Below, piece by piece: positions 34,737-43,648 of a stretch of 64,000 nt of DNA (positions are counted from its first letter, which is position 1; every line of letters begins with the position of its first letter). The DNA lies in the NCBI GenBank assembly GCA_964388275.1, contig CAYLZD010000014.1:1-64000 (forward strand), written 5' to 3'. This stretch comes from JARYLZ01 sp964388275. GTDB lineage: Bacteria > Bacteroidota > Ignavibacteria > SZUA-365. Below the pieces are notes generated by a model that saw only the letters and a program-made list of their open reading frames with translations, was not told the DNA's origin and ran no database searches. The position numbers and the translations under genes were made by a program.

Positions 34737-35567
34737 ATGGACTCCTCTTTCAGCAACATCGGCTTTGCATTCCTGGTCACGCTTTTCGCGGGGCTCGCGA
34801 CGGGCATAGGCAGCGCCATCGCTTACCTGGCCAAGAGAACCAATTTTCGTTTCCTGTCGGTCGCGCTGGGATTTTCGGGCGGCGTCATGCTCTACGTTTC
34901 CTTTACCGAAATACTCGGGAAATCCGCCGACGCTTTGGCGACCACGCACGGGCCGTATCTGGCCGGCTGGCTCACGACGGCGTCGTTCTTCGCCGGCATA
35001 CTCGTCATGCTGGCGATAGACCGCTTGATACCGGATAAGGAGAATCCGCACGAACTTCCTGTGCGAGAGGTGATAGACTCTTACCAGGCGCGCGACGTCG
35101 CCGTGCCGACCGACATGCGCCTCATGCGCATGGGACTTTTCTCCGCCATGGCGATAGCGATACATAATTTTCCGGAGGGAATCGCGACTTTTCTCGCCGC
35201 GATGGAAAACCCCCAGCTCGGCATTGCGATAGGACTGGCGATAGCGATACACAACATTCCCGAAGGCATTGCGGTATCCGTTCCCATCTTCTACGCGACC
35301 GGCAACAGGACCAAGGCATTCATACACTCATTCCTTTCCGGACTTTCGGAGCCCGTCGGCGCCTTGTTCGGATTTTTTCTTCTGCAGTGGTTTGCGACGC
35401 CCGAACTCCTGGGTCTGACATTCGGGGCGGTGGCCGGAGTCATGGTTTACATCTCTCTCGACGAGCTATTGCCCACAGCCCGGGAATATGGGACCGGCCA
35501 TGAGGTGCTTTACGGAATCATGAGCGGAATGGGCATCATGGCCCTCAGTCTTCTGCTCGTCAAATAG
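34737..35567 (+). CDS. zupT: ZIP-family divalent metal importer (ZupT-like)
   Basis: 276 residues with eight predicted membrane segments. The two metal-binding helices carry the family motifs HNFPEG (143-148) and HNIPEG (172-177). FSGGVMLYVSFTEIL near 47-60 contains the third acidic site. Members import zinc and also iron or manganese along the proton gradient. The ATG is 37 bases upstream of nothing but its own gene; DUF58 follows its stop by 37 bases, so it could head the DUF58-TgpA-MoxR transcript. That linkage may be accidental. Confidence 0.93.
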   Translation: MDSSFSNIGFAFLVTLFAGLATGIGSAIAYLAKRTNFRFLSVALGFSGGVMLYVSFTEILGKSADALATTHGPYLAGWLTTASFFAGILVMLAIDRLIPDKENPHELPVREVIDSYQARDVAVPTDMRLMRMGLFSAMAIAIHNFPEGIATFLAAMENPQLGIAIGLAIAIHNIPEGIAVSVPIFYATGNRTKAFIHSFLSGLSEPVGALFGFFLLQWFATPELLGLTFGAVAGVMVYISLDELLPTAREYGTGHEVLYGIMSGMGIMALSLLLVK

Positions 35568-35604
35568 CCGGCATCCGCGGATCGACAACACCCGAAGAGC
35601 CATC

Positions 35605-37044
35605 GTGAGCTTCACGAGCACATACGAGCGCATCTTTCCGCGCATCGGGGCTTTTGTCAAACGCGCAGGATTCTGGATCGACACCGCCGCGATCTTGCGT
35701 CCGAACGGAGTCGTCGTTCTCGGCGCTGCCGTGGCCGCCGTCGCGTTCATGCCCGAGAAAGGGAGTGAGGTCTCATCCTTCTTCGATCCCCGTGGATTCT
35801 ATCCCCTGGCGGCGGCCCTGCTCGCGTCCGTCGCGATGCTCTACGCGGGGCTCATCTTCATTCCTTATGCATGGTTCCTTCTCACTTACTACATGTTGCG
35901 CAAGGACAGGAACCAGATTCTTTTCACGTTCCCGCGCGAATCCTGCGTGAGGGGCGAGACATTCGACGTCGATGCCATACTCCAGAGAAAACTGCGGCTG
36001 CTCGCGGGCGCCATACGTTTCCGCCTGGTGTTCTGGAATTACGACACGACTGACTGGTATTTGCTTTCCAGTAATCAGTTCCGCAAGGGACGGCCGTTCG
36101 CGTCCACGGACAAGGGCGCGCTGGGCGGTTTCTCTCTTCGCTTCCGGCATCTCGGCCGCTACCGCACACGATATTCCGTGGTCAGATTCGAAGATCCGCT
36201 GGGCTTGTTTTCCCTCCCGATAGTGGAGCGGGAACATCACCCCACCGACAGGCACCGCAATTTCTACGTCTACAGCGTGCCAGCGCGCCCGGATGCCGCC
36301 TCGGCCCCTCCCTGGATTAAGCGCCGGAACGTGCCTTCCGCTTCCGAACAGCGCTTCAAAGTAGCGGAGGATTTTTTCGACACGAAGCGCTACGAGCCCT
36401 CGGACGACTCCCGGCGCATTCTTTGGCCCGTCTACAGCCGCGCCCGTTCCCTCCTGGTGAGGATTCCCGAGCGGGATTCAGTCGTGGACTCGGATCTGGA
36501 CGTTCACATCCTGTTCTACAATTCCTTCCTCCACACCCCGGGCATCTCCTTCGCCGAAGCATATGACGCATGGATCTGCTCGGTCGCCGTCTTTCTCGAT
36601 TCACTGTTGCGGCAGCGCGCTGTCACAATCCGGCTTTTCACCGATGTACGCTCCGATCCTCCCTATGAAAACGATCCGATGCTTCCGGCCGAGGAGAATC
36701 TCCGAAGAAAGCTGGTTTCCACTCATTGGCATCGGGACACGACTCCGTCCGATTATCTTTTCAGGTTTTCCGAAATCCGTCATTCCGACAGGGAAGCCGT
36801 GCTTCTTGTCAATCCTTTCGTTTCAGCCGACGAACTGCCCGAAGAGTTCCTGCCCGCATTCTCGGCGGCTTACCTCCTGTCCGCCGATGCGCCGTCCAAG
36901 CCTTCAGATCGTCTGAAGCTCTTGACCAGGTCCGAGAGAGCTTACTTCATACGCCGCGTCTCCGATCGGATTTTCAAATCCCGCTTCCGCCGGCTTCACG
37001 AGAACCGTATGAGACTGGCCGCCAGATTGAAGGAGATATCATGA
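35605..37044 (+). CDS. DUF58 protein (vWA-like partner of MoxR)
   Basis: 479 residues from a GTG start. Two hydrophobic segments lie near the N-terminus (residues about 30-95), typical of membrane-tethered DUF58 proteins. The DUF58 core follows: LGRYRTRYSVVRFEDPLGLF near 190-210, and KVAEDFFDTKRYEPSDDSRRILWPVYSRARSLLVRIPERD near 250-290, the family's most conserved block. DUF58 proteins usually act with a MoxR AAA+ ATPase and a transglutaminase protein; these two are encoded downstream. The end of the gene carries AAGGAG followed by an overlapping ATGA. Confidence 0.87.
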   Translation: MSFTSTYERIFPRIGAFVKRAGFWIDTAAILRPNGVVVLGAAVAAVAFMPEKGSEVSSFFDPRGFYPLAAALLASVAMLYAGLIFIPYAWFLLTYYMLRKDRNQILFTFPRESCVRGETFDVDAILQRKLRLLAGAIRFRLVFWNYDTTDWYLLSSNQFRKGRPFASTDKGALGGFSLRFRHLGRYRTRYSVVRFEDPLGLFSLPIVEREHHPTDRHRNFYVYSVPARPDAASAPPWIKRRNVPSASEQRFKVAEDFFDTKRYEPSDDSRRILWPVYSRARSLLVRIPERDSVVDSDLDVHILFYNSFLHTPGISFAEAYDAWICSVAVFLDSLLRQRAVTIRLFTDVRSDPPYENDPMLPAEENLRRKLVSTHWHRDTTPSDYLFRFSEIRHSDREAVLLVNPFVSADELPEEFLPAFSAAYLLSADAPSKPSDRLKLLTRSERAYFIRRVSDRIFKSRFRRLHENRMRLAARLKEIS

Positions 37045-37115
37045 CCTCGGCATCCGGAGGCTGTTCCGCCCGCACATCCCGCGCCCATTCCGTAGAGTGC
37101 TCATGGCGTTGGTAG
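37041..37115 (+). other. 24-codon frame overlapping the transglutaminase start
   Basis: AAGGAG at 37030-37035 stands 5 bases before an ATG that overlaps the DUF58 stop (ATGA), the signature of a coupled next gene. Yet the frame ends after 24 codons at 37115, just inside the transglutaminase gene in another frame. It is either a leader peptide or the remnant of the true start separated by a one-base shift. Confidence 0.4.
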
Positions 37116-39709
37116 AACAACAAAGGAAGTCCGGCGGATCATTGAGCGTCATGATACTCGCCCGGGCGCTGCCGCATAGCGCGGCGATGTGTTACGTCGG
37201 ATACTTTCTGAGCGGACAGGTTTCGACGGTGCGGTCCGCTCTTCCGCTCTTCTTCGCCGTTTATGCCGCAGCGACGGCCGCGCACACCTGGGCCGCCGCT
37301 CGCCGCATTCGCTTTCCGGTGGTCGCCGCCGCCACCGGGGCCGCGGCTCTTCTCGCCTTCGCGGCCGCGGCATTCACCCACGGCCACTCCGAAGCCGGAG
37401 CGTTCACCGCGAAAGTGACTGCCGTATTTCTCTCGTTTGTCCTGGCATATTCCTGTGTAGTGAATTACTGGTTCACGGCATCCAGAATCTGGTATCTCGT
37501 GGACACGGCCCTGACCGTGTTGATCTGGATAGTCATGGTTCTGGGCGCATCGGAATTCACCATACCTGAAGCTGCTTTGTTGACCCTCCCTGTCGCGGCA
37601 TACGTTTTTTACACGCTTCTTTTCGACTATATATTCAGAAAGCCGTACAATCCTCATGAACGACGCATGCTTGCGGCCCGTTTCGTATTTGTGATAGCCG
37701 CTCTGCTGATCGCGCTGTTCGGCGGGGTGATAGCGCGCCTGGCGGGCGCGGGCGGCGCAGCCGCGGCGAGCGAATACAGCCTGCTGTCCAGAAAGAACAA
37801 CCGCTTCCACATGCAGGACAGGGCCCGGCTCGAGGAACGGTTCAAACTCCCGCTCGATTCAAAGGAACTCGTCTTCGTCGCGCATATTCCATCAGCCGAT
37901 TTCGAGGGAATTCCGATCGGAGCTTCGTATCTGAAATTCCATTCGCTGTACAACTACGATCCGCTCGGCAATGAATTCAACACAGCCGCCGACGAGACGG
38001 AAGCGCCGGACTTCAGAGTGCGCAGCATTCCGCTTGACCAGACCATCGAGGAGGCGGCGGCTATGACAGTGGATTTGGAAGGCAGAGCCGTCCTGCCGCC
38101 ATACCGTCTTCGCTTCGAAGGACGCAGCACCGTCTATAACATCCGGCTGGCCGTCGATCGCAGTTTCGGCCACAATGTCACATACAGAATTTTGAGCTAC
38201 CCGCCGCGGGACAGCGTCTCGGTCGCCGGCGAAAATCTCCCGGTACTTGGAGTGCACAAGCTGTTCTCGCGGGTTTCGATTCTCAATGTCATTCCCATGG
38301 GGACAGCCGGCCGATTCTTCCAATTCGATTTGAACAGCGCCCTGCTGGATCGCATCGATGAGTATCCCGATCTGGCGGCGGCGCCGCCTTCCTTCACGCA
38401 GCGATATCTGAACACCGGCGGCCTCGAAGATGAGATCGCTGATACCATGAGAGCGCTTCTCGCCGGCCGCGTTACGGTGAGGGAAAAAGTGCAGGCCGTC
38501 ATCGACTTCTTCACTCAACGAGACGCCGCAGGAAGACCCCTATTCGTCTACTCTCTGAATCCGGGGAAATCGGCGGACCCCGGCGAAAGCCTGCTCAGAT
38601 ATTTTCTTCTCAGAAATCGCCGCGGTTATTGCACCTACTATGCCACCGCCGCAGCGCTCTTCTTTCGCGCGGCCGGCATCCCTTCACGCGTGGCGATAGG
38701 TTTTGTGCCGGGAGAACAAAACGACAATCTTCCCGGCTGGTACTACGTGTACTCGAACCAGGCACACGCCTGGACGGAAATCTACCTCGGTCCATCGCTC
38801 GGGTGGATCGATGTCGATCTCACGCCCGAGGGAGAAAGTCCGGCCGGGCCGCCGCCGCCGCCGCCCACGCCGCCGGCACCGCCGGACCCTCTGGGCGCGC
38901 ATTACAAACTCGCCGCCATAGTGACGAAAGAGGGTGACTCTCTGCGCGTTTCCCGAGCGGTGCTGGTTGAACATGCAGAGGAGCGCGACAGCGTGCTCCG
39001 GGTGTTCCCGGGACGCAGGCAAATCCGTCTGGATTTCGATGAGTCGGTCGAGGAACGGAAAGGCGTTTCGCGAGAGCGCAAACTTGCCACCGTGGTCGCG
39101 AGTTCTCTCGCCGAAGGGGACAGCTTGATCGCGACAGGACGGATCTCCTCGAATCCGCGCGCGCTGAGCGATACCTGCGCCGCATTCGCCTTTTATAAAC
39201 TGAGCCCGGCGCGGCGGAGCGCGGACGACCGGCATGCCGGCGCGGCAGCGGGCGATTCCGTATCGACCCGGAGGATACTGGCCGTTGCATTGATCGCGGC
39301 TGTGATTCTCGTCCTGCTGACCGCCGCCGCGCTTCCATCCATTTCGCTTTTGCTTTTGTCCCGGAGGATACGCCTTACGAGAAGCGACGAAATCCGCCTG
39401 CAGGCAACGCGAGATTGGCTCCTGCTCTCGCTCCACATGCAAGGCATCAGCGCCGGGAGGGAGACGGATCTCGAATTCATCGATCGCGCGGAGAGGGTCA
39501 CTGGTGCGCGGCTGCGATCTTTCATCAACACCTGGCTCGAGTACCGCTACACGGGGAGAGCGCCATCCGGCAGCTCCGAGTTGTGCGCTCCCCTTGTCGG
39601 CCGGTTGTGGTCCGCATTGAAGGCCATGCGTGGCACTGCCGGCGCGGTGCTCAGACTTGCGAACACGTGGGAGTACCTGCGCTGCATAAACCGCAGAAAG
39701 ACCGCATGA
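37103..39709 (+). CDS. Transglutaminase-like membrane protein (TgpA type)
   Basis: 868 residues from the ATG at 37103; a GTG two codons earlier is possible. About six N-terminal membrane segments, then a periplasmic domain, then the transglutaminase core. The triad is Cys near 510 (RGYCTYYATAAALFFRAAGIPSRVA), His near 555 (SNQAHAWTEIY) and Asp near 570 (GWIDVDLTPEG). A proline-rich stretch follows (PAGPPPPPPTPPAPPDP), then a further domain, a membrane helix (ILAVALIAAVILVLLTAAALP) and a cytoplasmic tail with DUF4129-like helices. Oddity: a perfect ribosome site and ATG at 37041 begin a different frame of only 24 codons, so the true N-terminus may be disturbed. The stop overlaps the next gene by ATGA. 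Confidence 0.85.
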   Translation: MALVEQQRKSGGSLSVMILARALPHSAAMCYVGYFLSGQVSTVRSALPLFFAVYAAATAAHTWAAARRIRFPVVAAATGAAALLAFAAAAFTHGHSEAGAFTAKVTAVFLSFVLAYSCVVNYWFTASRIWYLVDTALTVLIWIVMVLGASEFTIPEAALLTLPVAAYVFYTLLFDYIFRKPYNPHERRMLAARFVFVIAALLIALFGGVIARLAGAGGAAAASEYSLLSRKNNRFHMQDRARLEERFKLPLDSKELVFVAHIPSADFEGIPIGASYLKFHSLYNYDPLGNEFNTAADETEAPDFRVRSIPLDQTIEEAAAMTVDLEGRAVLPPYRLRFEGRSTVYNIRLAVDRSFGHNVTYRILSYPPRDSVSVAGENLPVLGVHKLFSRVSILNVIPMGTAGRFFQFDLNSALLDRIDEYPDLAAAPPSFTQRYLNTGGLEDEIADTMRALLAGRVTVREKVQAVIDFFTQRDAAGRPLFVYSLNPGKSADPGESLLRYFLLRNRRGYCTYYATAAALFFRAAGIPSRVAIGFVPGEQNDNLPGWYYVYSNQAHAWTEIYLGPSLGWIDVDLTPEGESPAGPPPPPPTPPAPPDPLGAHYKLAAIVTKEGDSLRVSRAVLVEHAEERDSVLRVFPGRRQIRLDFDESVEERKGVSRERKLATVVASSLAEGDSLIATGRISSNPRALSDTCAAFAFYKLSPARRSADDRHAGAAAGDSVSTRRILAVALIAAVILVLLTAAALPSISLLLLSRRIRLTRSDEIRLQATRDWLLLSLHMQGISAGRETDLEFIDRAERVTGARLRSFINTWLEYRYTGRAPSGSSELCAPLVGRLWSALKAMRGTAGAVLRLANTWEYLRCINRRKTA

Positions 39710-41946
39710 GTGTAATCGGAAAATATCCGTCGCGAATGCGCGCGCCTGCGGCTGCGATCCGTATTTCGTTGTTTCTTTTTCTCGCGCCTCACGTGATGAC
39801 GGCCCAGGACGGCGCCGGCAAGCACGTAAACCATGCCCGCGCCCTGCTGAACGCCGAACCCTTCGAAGCGGTTCGGGATTCGGTGACACGTTCGGTGTTC
39901 ACACGGATCCTGCCTGCCTCGAGATGGCAGCGTTCGCAGGACATGTTCCTGCTGGGCACGCTACTCGGCGAAAAAGCTCCGGAGTACTTTCTCGGACCGC
40001 TACTCCGCGGTCTATACCTCGCCGAAGTGTCCACGGATCGCCGTGGACACAGCAGCGCGGCGCGCGAACTTGCGGAGGCGTGGAAGACATGGCCGCGAAA
40101 CACGCTCCGGCCGCATGGCGGACACATGGATGTCCTGCTGTCGGACCAGTACGCAAGAGGGGTACCTTTCGACGAACAGCTCTTCCGGCTGAACGTAACC
40201 CGCTACTACATTCAGCTCTGCCATCAGCTATGCGACGAATACCTGGAACTCAACGCGGCCAGGGAAGCTTACGAGACGCTGCGCCGCATCATGGCAGAGG
40301 ATCTCGCCTACGATCTGTACAGCAAAACCAAGCTTGCCTGGATGCATTACAAGTACCGCTCTTTCGCTTTCGGGCCGGATTATCCTTTTCTAAAACCGTC
40401 CAGAACCGGAAACATCCGCGAAGCGCGCGCTCTGGCGGCGTCGGCACAGCTGCGCATCGCGGAATACCGGAACGTGAAGCGCTCCGCCGAGCGCATCTGG
40501 CTCGACGAGTCGGATATATCATGGTATCACGACGCCGCGACGAACATCATCTCCCTCGCATACGGAGTTGAGTGGAAGATCGATTCCTCCATCGCGCATT
40601 ACGAACGCATGCCCGAATGGATGAAAGTCCGGAACAACGGCATCTTCCTCCATCTCGCCAATCTCGACTTCCGCTCCGCCGAACGCGAATTCGAGGCAGT
40701 CGGATACGACGCGGGAGAGCCCGCGGATTACGTGATGCAGCCGAGCGCGATCGACGCTTACGCGATCGTCACGATATTCAAGGGCACGCCCGAGGTCTCT
40801 TACCATTTCGTCGACGACTATGTGAAAAAATACCAGGAAGGCAGGGGCTGGGGGCTGATCTGCGCCGGCACTGTCAACTATTGGAACGGACATCTCGATG
40901 AGTCGCTGAAGAATCTCGCCACGGCTGAGGCGTACCCGGAAGTATTCGGCAACATATCACTGACGCGCACCAACTACGACATGGTCATTCACTCCCAGAG
41001 AAGCCTCACATACGATGCGCTCGCAAACACGCTTTCCTTCGAGCCGTCCTCGGAGGAGGGACTGCTCACGCGGCTCTGGGATGCGATCAAACGGTTCGTG
41101 CGCAAGCTCCTATATCGCTTCCTGGCATTTATTTCTCGACAGAGGGCCGCGGACAGTTACCTGCAGATCGCCGACCGTTCAGAGTTCCAGAAAATATTCT
41201 ATCTCGAAGCCACGGGAGATCCGTATCAACTGTGGAGCATAATGCGCCGGCTGGATCCGGAGTGGCATCTCGAGAAGGCGCGCCGGGCCAGATCGGAAGA
41301 TCCGAGGAAAAGGGCGTCCAGGTATTACGACTATCTGGAAGCGGCGTTCCTTCATGAATCCGGCGAAAACGAGAGCGCACGGGCCATTCTCGAGCGCGGC
41401 CCGGGACCGATCTGGTCCGAAGCCGACACAGCCTACGAGAAATTGACGATAGCCATGATCGAAGATCTCCACATCCGCATTCTCGAGGATCTCGGAGAGG
41501 ATCCCGCGCGACACATTGCCGAATTGTACCGCCGCTATCCTCAAGCAGCGTTGCTTTGGGGACATCGGCTTCCGGTTTATTTCGACCTGTCGCCGACGCC
41601 TGCTTCCCTCACCGGCGAGCAACGCGATACTGTGGATATGGTTTCAAATCAGCTGTTCAGATTCGATTTTCAACAATTGGACACCCCCTTTCGCGGATTG
41701 CCCACGATTCGCCTCAACCCCCGGAATGACAACGGCGCGATCGCCTTCAACCTGCGCGTCGAGCTCGACGGCAACATTATCTCGGAAATCGATGTGCCGT
41801 CGCACAAGCGGCGCGGCAATCGGACAATGCGGCTCAGTCCGGCGGAAATGGCGAGGCGACTGGCCTACGGCGTCTTCCGAATACACGAACGCGCCGAAGC
41901 TCCGCAAGTCGCACAGGGAGACGGTTTCGTTGCTTCGAGCGACTGA
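39706..41946 (+). CDS. Exported 746-residue protein of unknown function in the MoxR block
   Basis: The ATG at 39706 overlaps the preceding stop (ATGA), so this is chosen over longer in-frame starts inside the transglutaminase gene. A signal peptide follows (AAAIRISLFLFLAPHVMTAQ). The mature part is largely helical, with TPR-like stretches ('ARALLNAEPFEAVRDSVTRSV', 'HESGENESARAILERGPGPIW'). A short amphipathic basic segment near residue 480 (FVRKLLYRFLAFISRQRAA) is notable. The last 80 residues turn beta-rich (TIRLNPRNDNGAIAFNLRVELDGNIISEIDVPS). No family recognised and no catalytic motif. Its place between the transglutaminase and MoxR, with coupled translation, suggests it works with them, perhaps as a periplasmic partner or substrate. 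Confidence 0.65.
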   Translation: MSVIGKYPSRMRAPAAAIRISLFLFLAPHVMTAQDGAGKHVNHARALLNAEPFEAVRDSVTRSVFTRILPASRWQRSQDMFLLGTLLGEKAPEYFLGPLLRGLYLAEVSTDRRGHSSAARELAEAWKTWPRNTLRPHGGHMDVLLSDQYARGVPFDEQLFRLNVTRYYIQLCHQLCDEYLELNAAREAYETLRRIMAEDLAYDLYSKTKLAWMHYKYRSFAFGPDYPFLKPSRTGNIREARALAASAQLRIAEYRNVKRSAERIWLDESDISWYHDAATNIISLAYGVEWKIDSSIAHYERMPEWMKVRNNGIFLHLANLDFRSAEREFEAVGYDAGEPADYVMQPSAIDAYAIVTIFKGTPEVSYHFVDDYVKKYQEGRGWGLICAGTVNYWNGHLDESLKNLATAEAYPEVFGNISLTRTNYDMVIHSQRSLTYDALANTLSFEPSSEEGLLTRLWDAIKRFVRKLLYRFLAFISRQRAADSYLQIADRSEFQKIFYLEATGDPYQLWSIMRRLDPEWHLEKARRARSEDPRKRASRYYDYLEAAFLHESGENESARAILERGPGPIWSEADTAYEKLTIAMIEDLHIRILEDLGEDPARHIAELYRRYPQAALLWGHRLPVYFDLSPTPASLTGEQRDTVDMVSNQLFRFDFQQLDTPFRGLPTIRLNPRNDNGAIAFNLRVELDGNIISEIDVPSHKRRGNRTMRLSPAEMARRLAYGVFRIHERAEAPQVAQGDGFVASSD

Positions 41947-41988
41947 CTGAACCACCGGATTACGATTCACATTCACCAGGATACATCC

Positions 41989-42981
41989 ATGACAACCATA
42001 ACGCAGGAACAGCTCGAACATCGCGCGGCGGAGGCGGCGCCGAAAGTCAAATCCCTTGTCGACAGCGTATCGCTCATCATCCGGGGACAAAGAAAGGCCA
42101 TAGAGCTCGTCGTCACCGCGCTGTTCGCGGGAGGGCATGTGCTCATTGAGGACTATCCGGGCAGCGGGAAAACGACTTTAGCCAAGACATTGAGCCTCTC
42201 GATAGGCGGTGAAGCCGAGCCGATGGCCTTCAAGCGTATACAGTTCACACCCGATCTCCTTCCCATGGACATCGTGGGTTTCAATTTTTTCGATGCCGGC
42301 CAGAACCGCTTCGTGTTCCGCAAAGGTCCTGTTTTCAGCAACATCATACTCGCCGACGAGATCAACCGGGCTTCACCGAAGGTGCAATCCGCTCTCCTCG
42401 AATGCATGGCCGAAAAACAGGTGACCGTGGATGATCGCACGTATAAGCTCGAAGATCTGTTCTTCATCATTGCCACTCAGAATCCGATCGATTCGGAAGG
42501 GACATACCCTCTCCCCTGGGCGCAGCTCGACCGTTTCTACTTCAAGATTCCACTCGGCCATGTGGATTACGAAACCGATCTGGAGATACTCAACGACGTG
42601 CGCCGCATCCTGGACCTGCAAGGACAGATCAGCCCGGTGATCACAGGCGCGGAGGTGGTCTCCCTGCAGGAGTTGTCCTTCATGGTCCATTGTGACGACT
42701 CGATCGTGCGCGCGATTGCAAACCTCATTCACCGCACACGCGAGAGCAAGAAAGAGATCAGCGTCGGAGCGTCCACCCGCGCGGGGATTTATCTGCTCAA
42801 GCTCGTGAAAGCGCATGCTCTCGTTTCAGGACGATGGTATGTCACAGAGGACGACTTCAAGGCCGTTGCCTACTGGGCGCTGCATCACAGGCTGGTTTAC
42901 GCCAACCGCAAAGCCGGCGAGGAGATCTTGAAGCTTTTGATCGACATGGAAGTGGAGAAGTTGAGAAACAGAAAGGCCTGA
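41989..42981 (+). CDS. MoxR-family AAA+ ATPase
   Basis: 330 residues, cytosolic. Walker A GSGKTT (58-63), Walker B ILADE (120-124) followed by INRASPKVQSALLECMAEKQVT, sensor 1 ATQNP (162-166) and the arginine finger region QLDRF (179-183). The C-terminal lid includes GASTRAGIYLLKLVKAHAL. MoxR proteins act as chaperones that insert cofactors or assemble complexes with vWA/DUF58 partners. Here it is the last gene of the block, 42 bases after the 746-residue protein; in most genomes moxR comes first. Confidence 0.93.
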   Translation: MTTITQEQLEHRAAEAAPKVKSLVDSVSLIIRGQRKAIELVVTALFAGGHVLIEDYPGSGKTTLAKTLSLSIGGEAEPMAFKRIQFTPDLLPMDIVGFNFFDAGQNRFVFRKGPVFSNIILADEINRASPKVQSALLECMAEKQVTVDDRTYKLEDLFFIIATQNPIDSEGTYPLPWAQLDRFYFKIPLGHVDYETDLEILNDVRRILDLQGQISPVITGAEVVSLQELSFMVHCDDSIVRAIANLIHRTRESKKEISVGASTRAGIYLLKLVKAHALVSGRWYVTEDDFKAVAYWALHHRLVYANRKAGEEILKLLIDMEVEKLRNRKA

Positions 42982-43032
42982 TCGGGACTGCAGGGAAATC
43001 CCGTTTCGGAACGGCGGTAAAACAATCAGCTC

Positions 43033-43061
43033 TTGACAAACGTGTAAGATTTCGCTAAATT
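43033..43061 (+). promoter_or_regulatory. Sigma70-like promoter of greA
   Basis: A perfect TTGACA (43033-43038), a 17-base spacer and TAAATT (43056-43061). The start of transcription would fall near 43068, exactly at the foot of the leader hairpin. Confidence 0.65.
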
Positions 43062-43068
43062 ACAATGT

Positions 43069-43108
43069 CATAGCCAGTCTTCCGGGCGGAACGCTGGCTA
43101 TGTTTTTT
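43069..43108 (+). terminator. Intrinsic terminator/attenuator in the greA leader
   Basis: Perfect 9-bp arms CATAGCCAG / CTGGCTATG (plus a G-U pair) around a 16-base loop, followed directly by TTTTTT. It lies between the promoter and the greA ribosome site, so it would end transcription after about 40 nt unless read through. It could also serve moxR, whose stop is about 90 bases upstream. Confidence 0.65.
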
Positions 43109-43145
43109 ATTCTTTTCAAGCGCCCGACACACAAAGGAGCCGGCC

Positions 43146-43625
43146 GTGGAAACAACGGAAACCACCTATCTGACCAGAGCCCGTATGCGAGAGCTCGAAC
43201 AGGAACTGCATTCGATGAAAACGAAGGGAAGGGCTGAAATTGCGTCCAAAATCGCAGAAGCCCGCTCTCACGGCGATTTGAGTGAAAACGCCGAATACGA
43301 CGCGGCAAAGGAGGAGCAGGGCTTGTTCGAACTGCGCATCAAAAAGCTGGAACTCATCCTCTCCCGGGCTCGCATCATTGAATCGAAAGACCTCCCGAAC
43401 GATGCGGTGTATATTCTGTCGGATGTCACGCTCGAGGATTTGAAAACCGGGGAGAAGGTCACTTACAAGCTGGTCTCTCCGGAGGAAGCGGACTTCGATC
43501 AGAACAAACTCTCGGTCACATCGCCGATAGGCAAGGCTCTGTTGAAACGAAAGCTCGGCGAGGTGGTGAAAATATCCGTCCCCGTCGGCGTATTGGAATA
43601 CCGGATTCTCGATATCTCGCGATAA
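43146..43625 (+). CDS. greA: Transcription elongation factor GreA
   Basis: 159 residues from a GTG start with AAAGGAG 6 bases upstream. Rescues backtracked RNA polymerase by stimulating transcript cleavage. The N-terminal coiled-coil finger carries the tip acidic residues in GDLSENAEYDAAKEEQ (near 37-52) and the C-terminal FKBP-like domain includes SPIGKALLKRKLGEVVKISVP. The leader holds a promoter and an intrinsic terminator hairpin, suggesting attenuation. A strong bidirectional terminator follows the gene. Confidence 0.95.
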   Translation: METTETTYLTRARMRELEQELHSMKTKGRAEIASKIAEARSHGDLSENAEYDAAKEEQGLFELRIKKLELILSRARIIESKDLPNDAVYILSDVTLEDLKTGEKVTYKLVSPEEADFDQNKLSVTSPIGKALLKRKLGEVVKISVPVGVLEYRILDISR

Positions 43626-43648
43626 TCCTGATAGATTGATCTTGAAGC

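Noticed and set aside
38684..39889. 401-codon frame antisense to the transglutaminase
   Set aside because: Crosses the end of one real gene and the start of the next; Arg/Gly/Pro-rich composition typical of a shadow.
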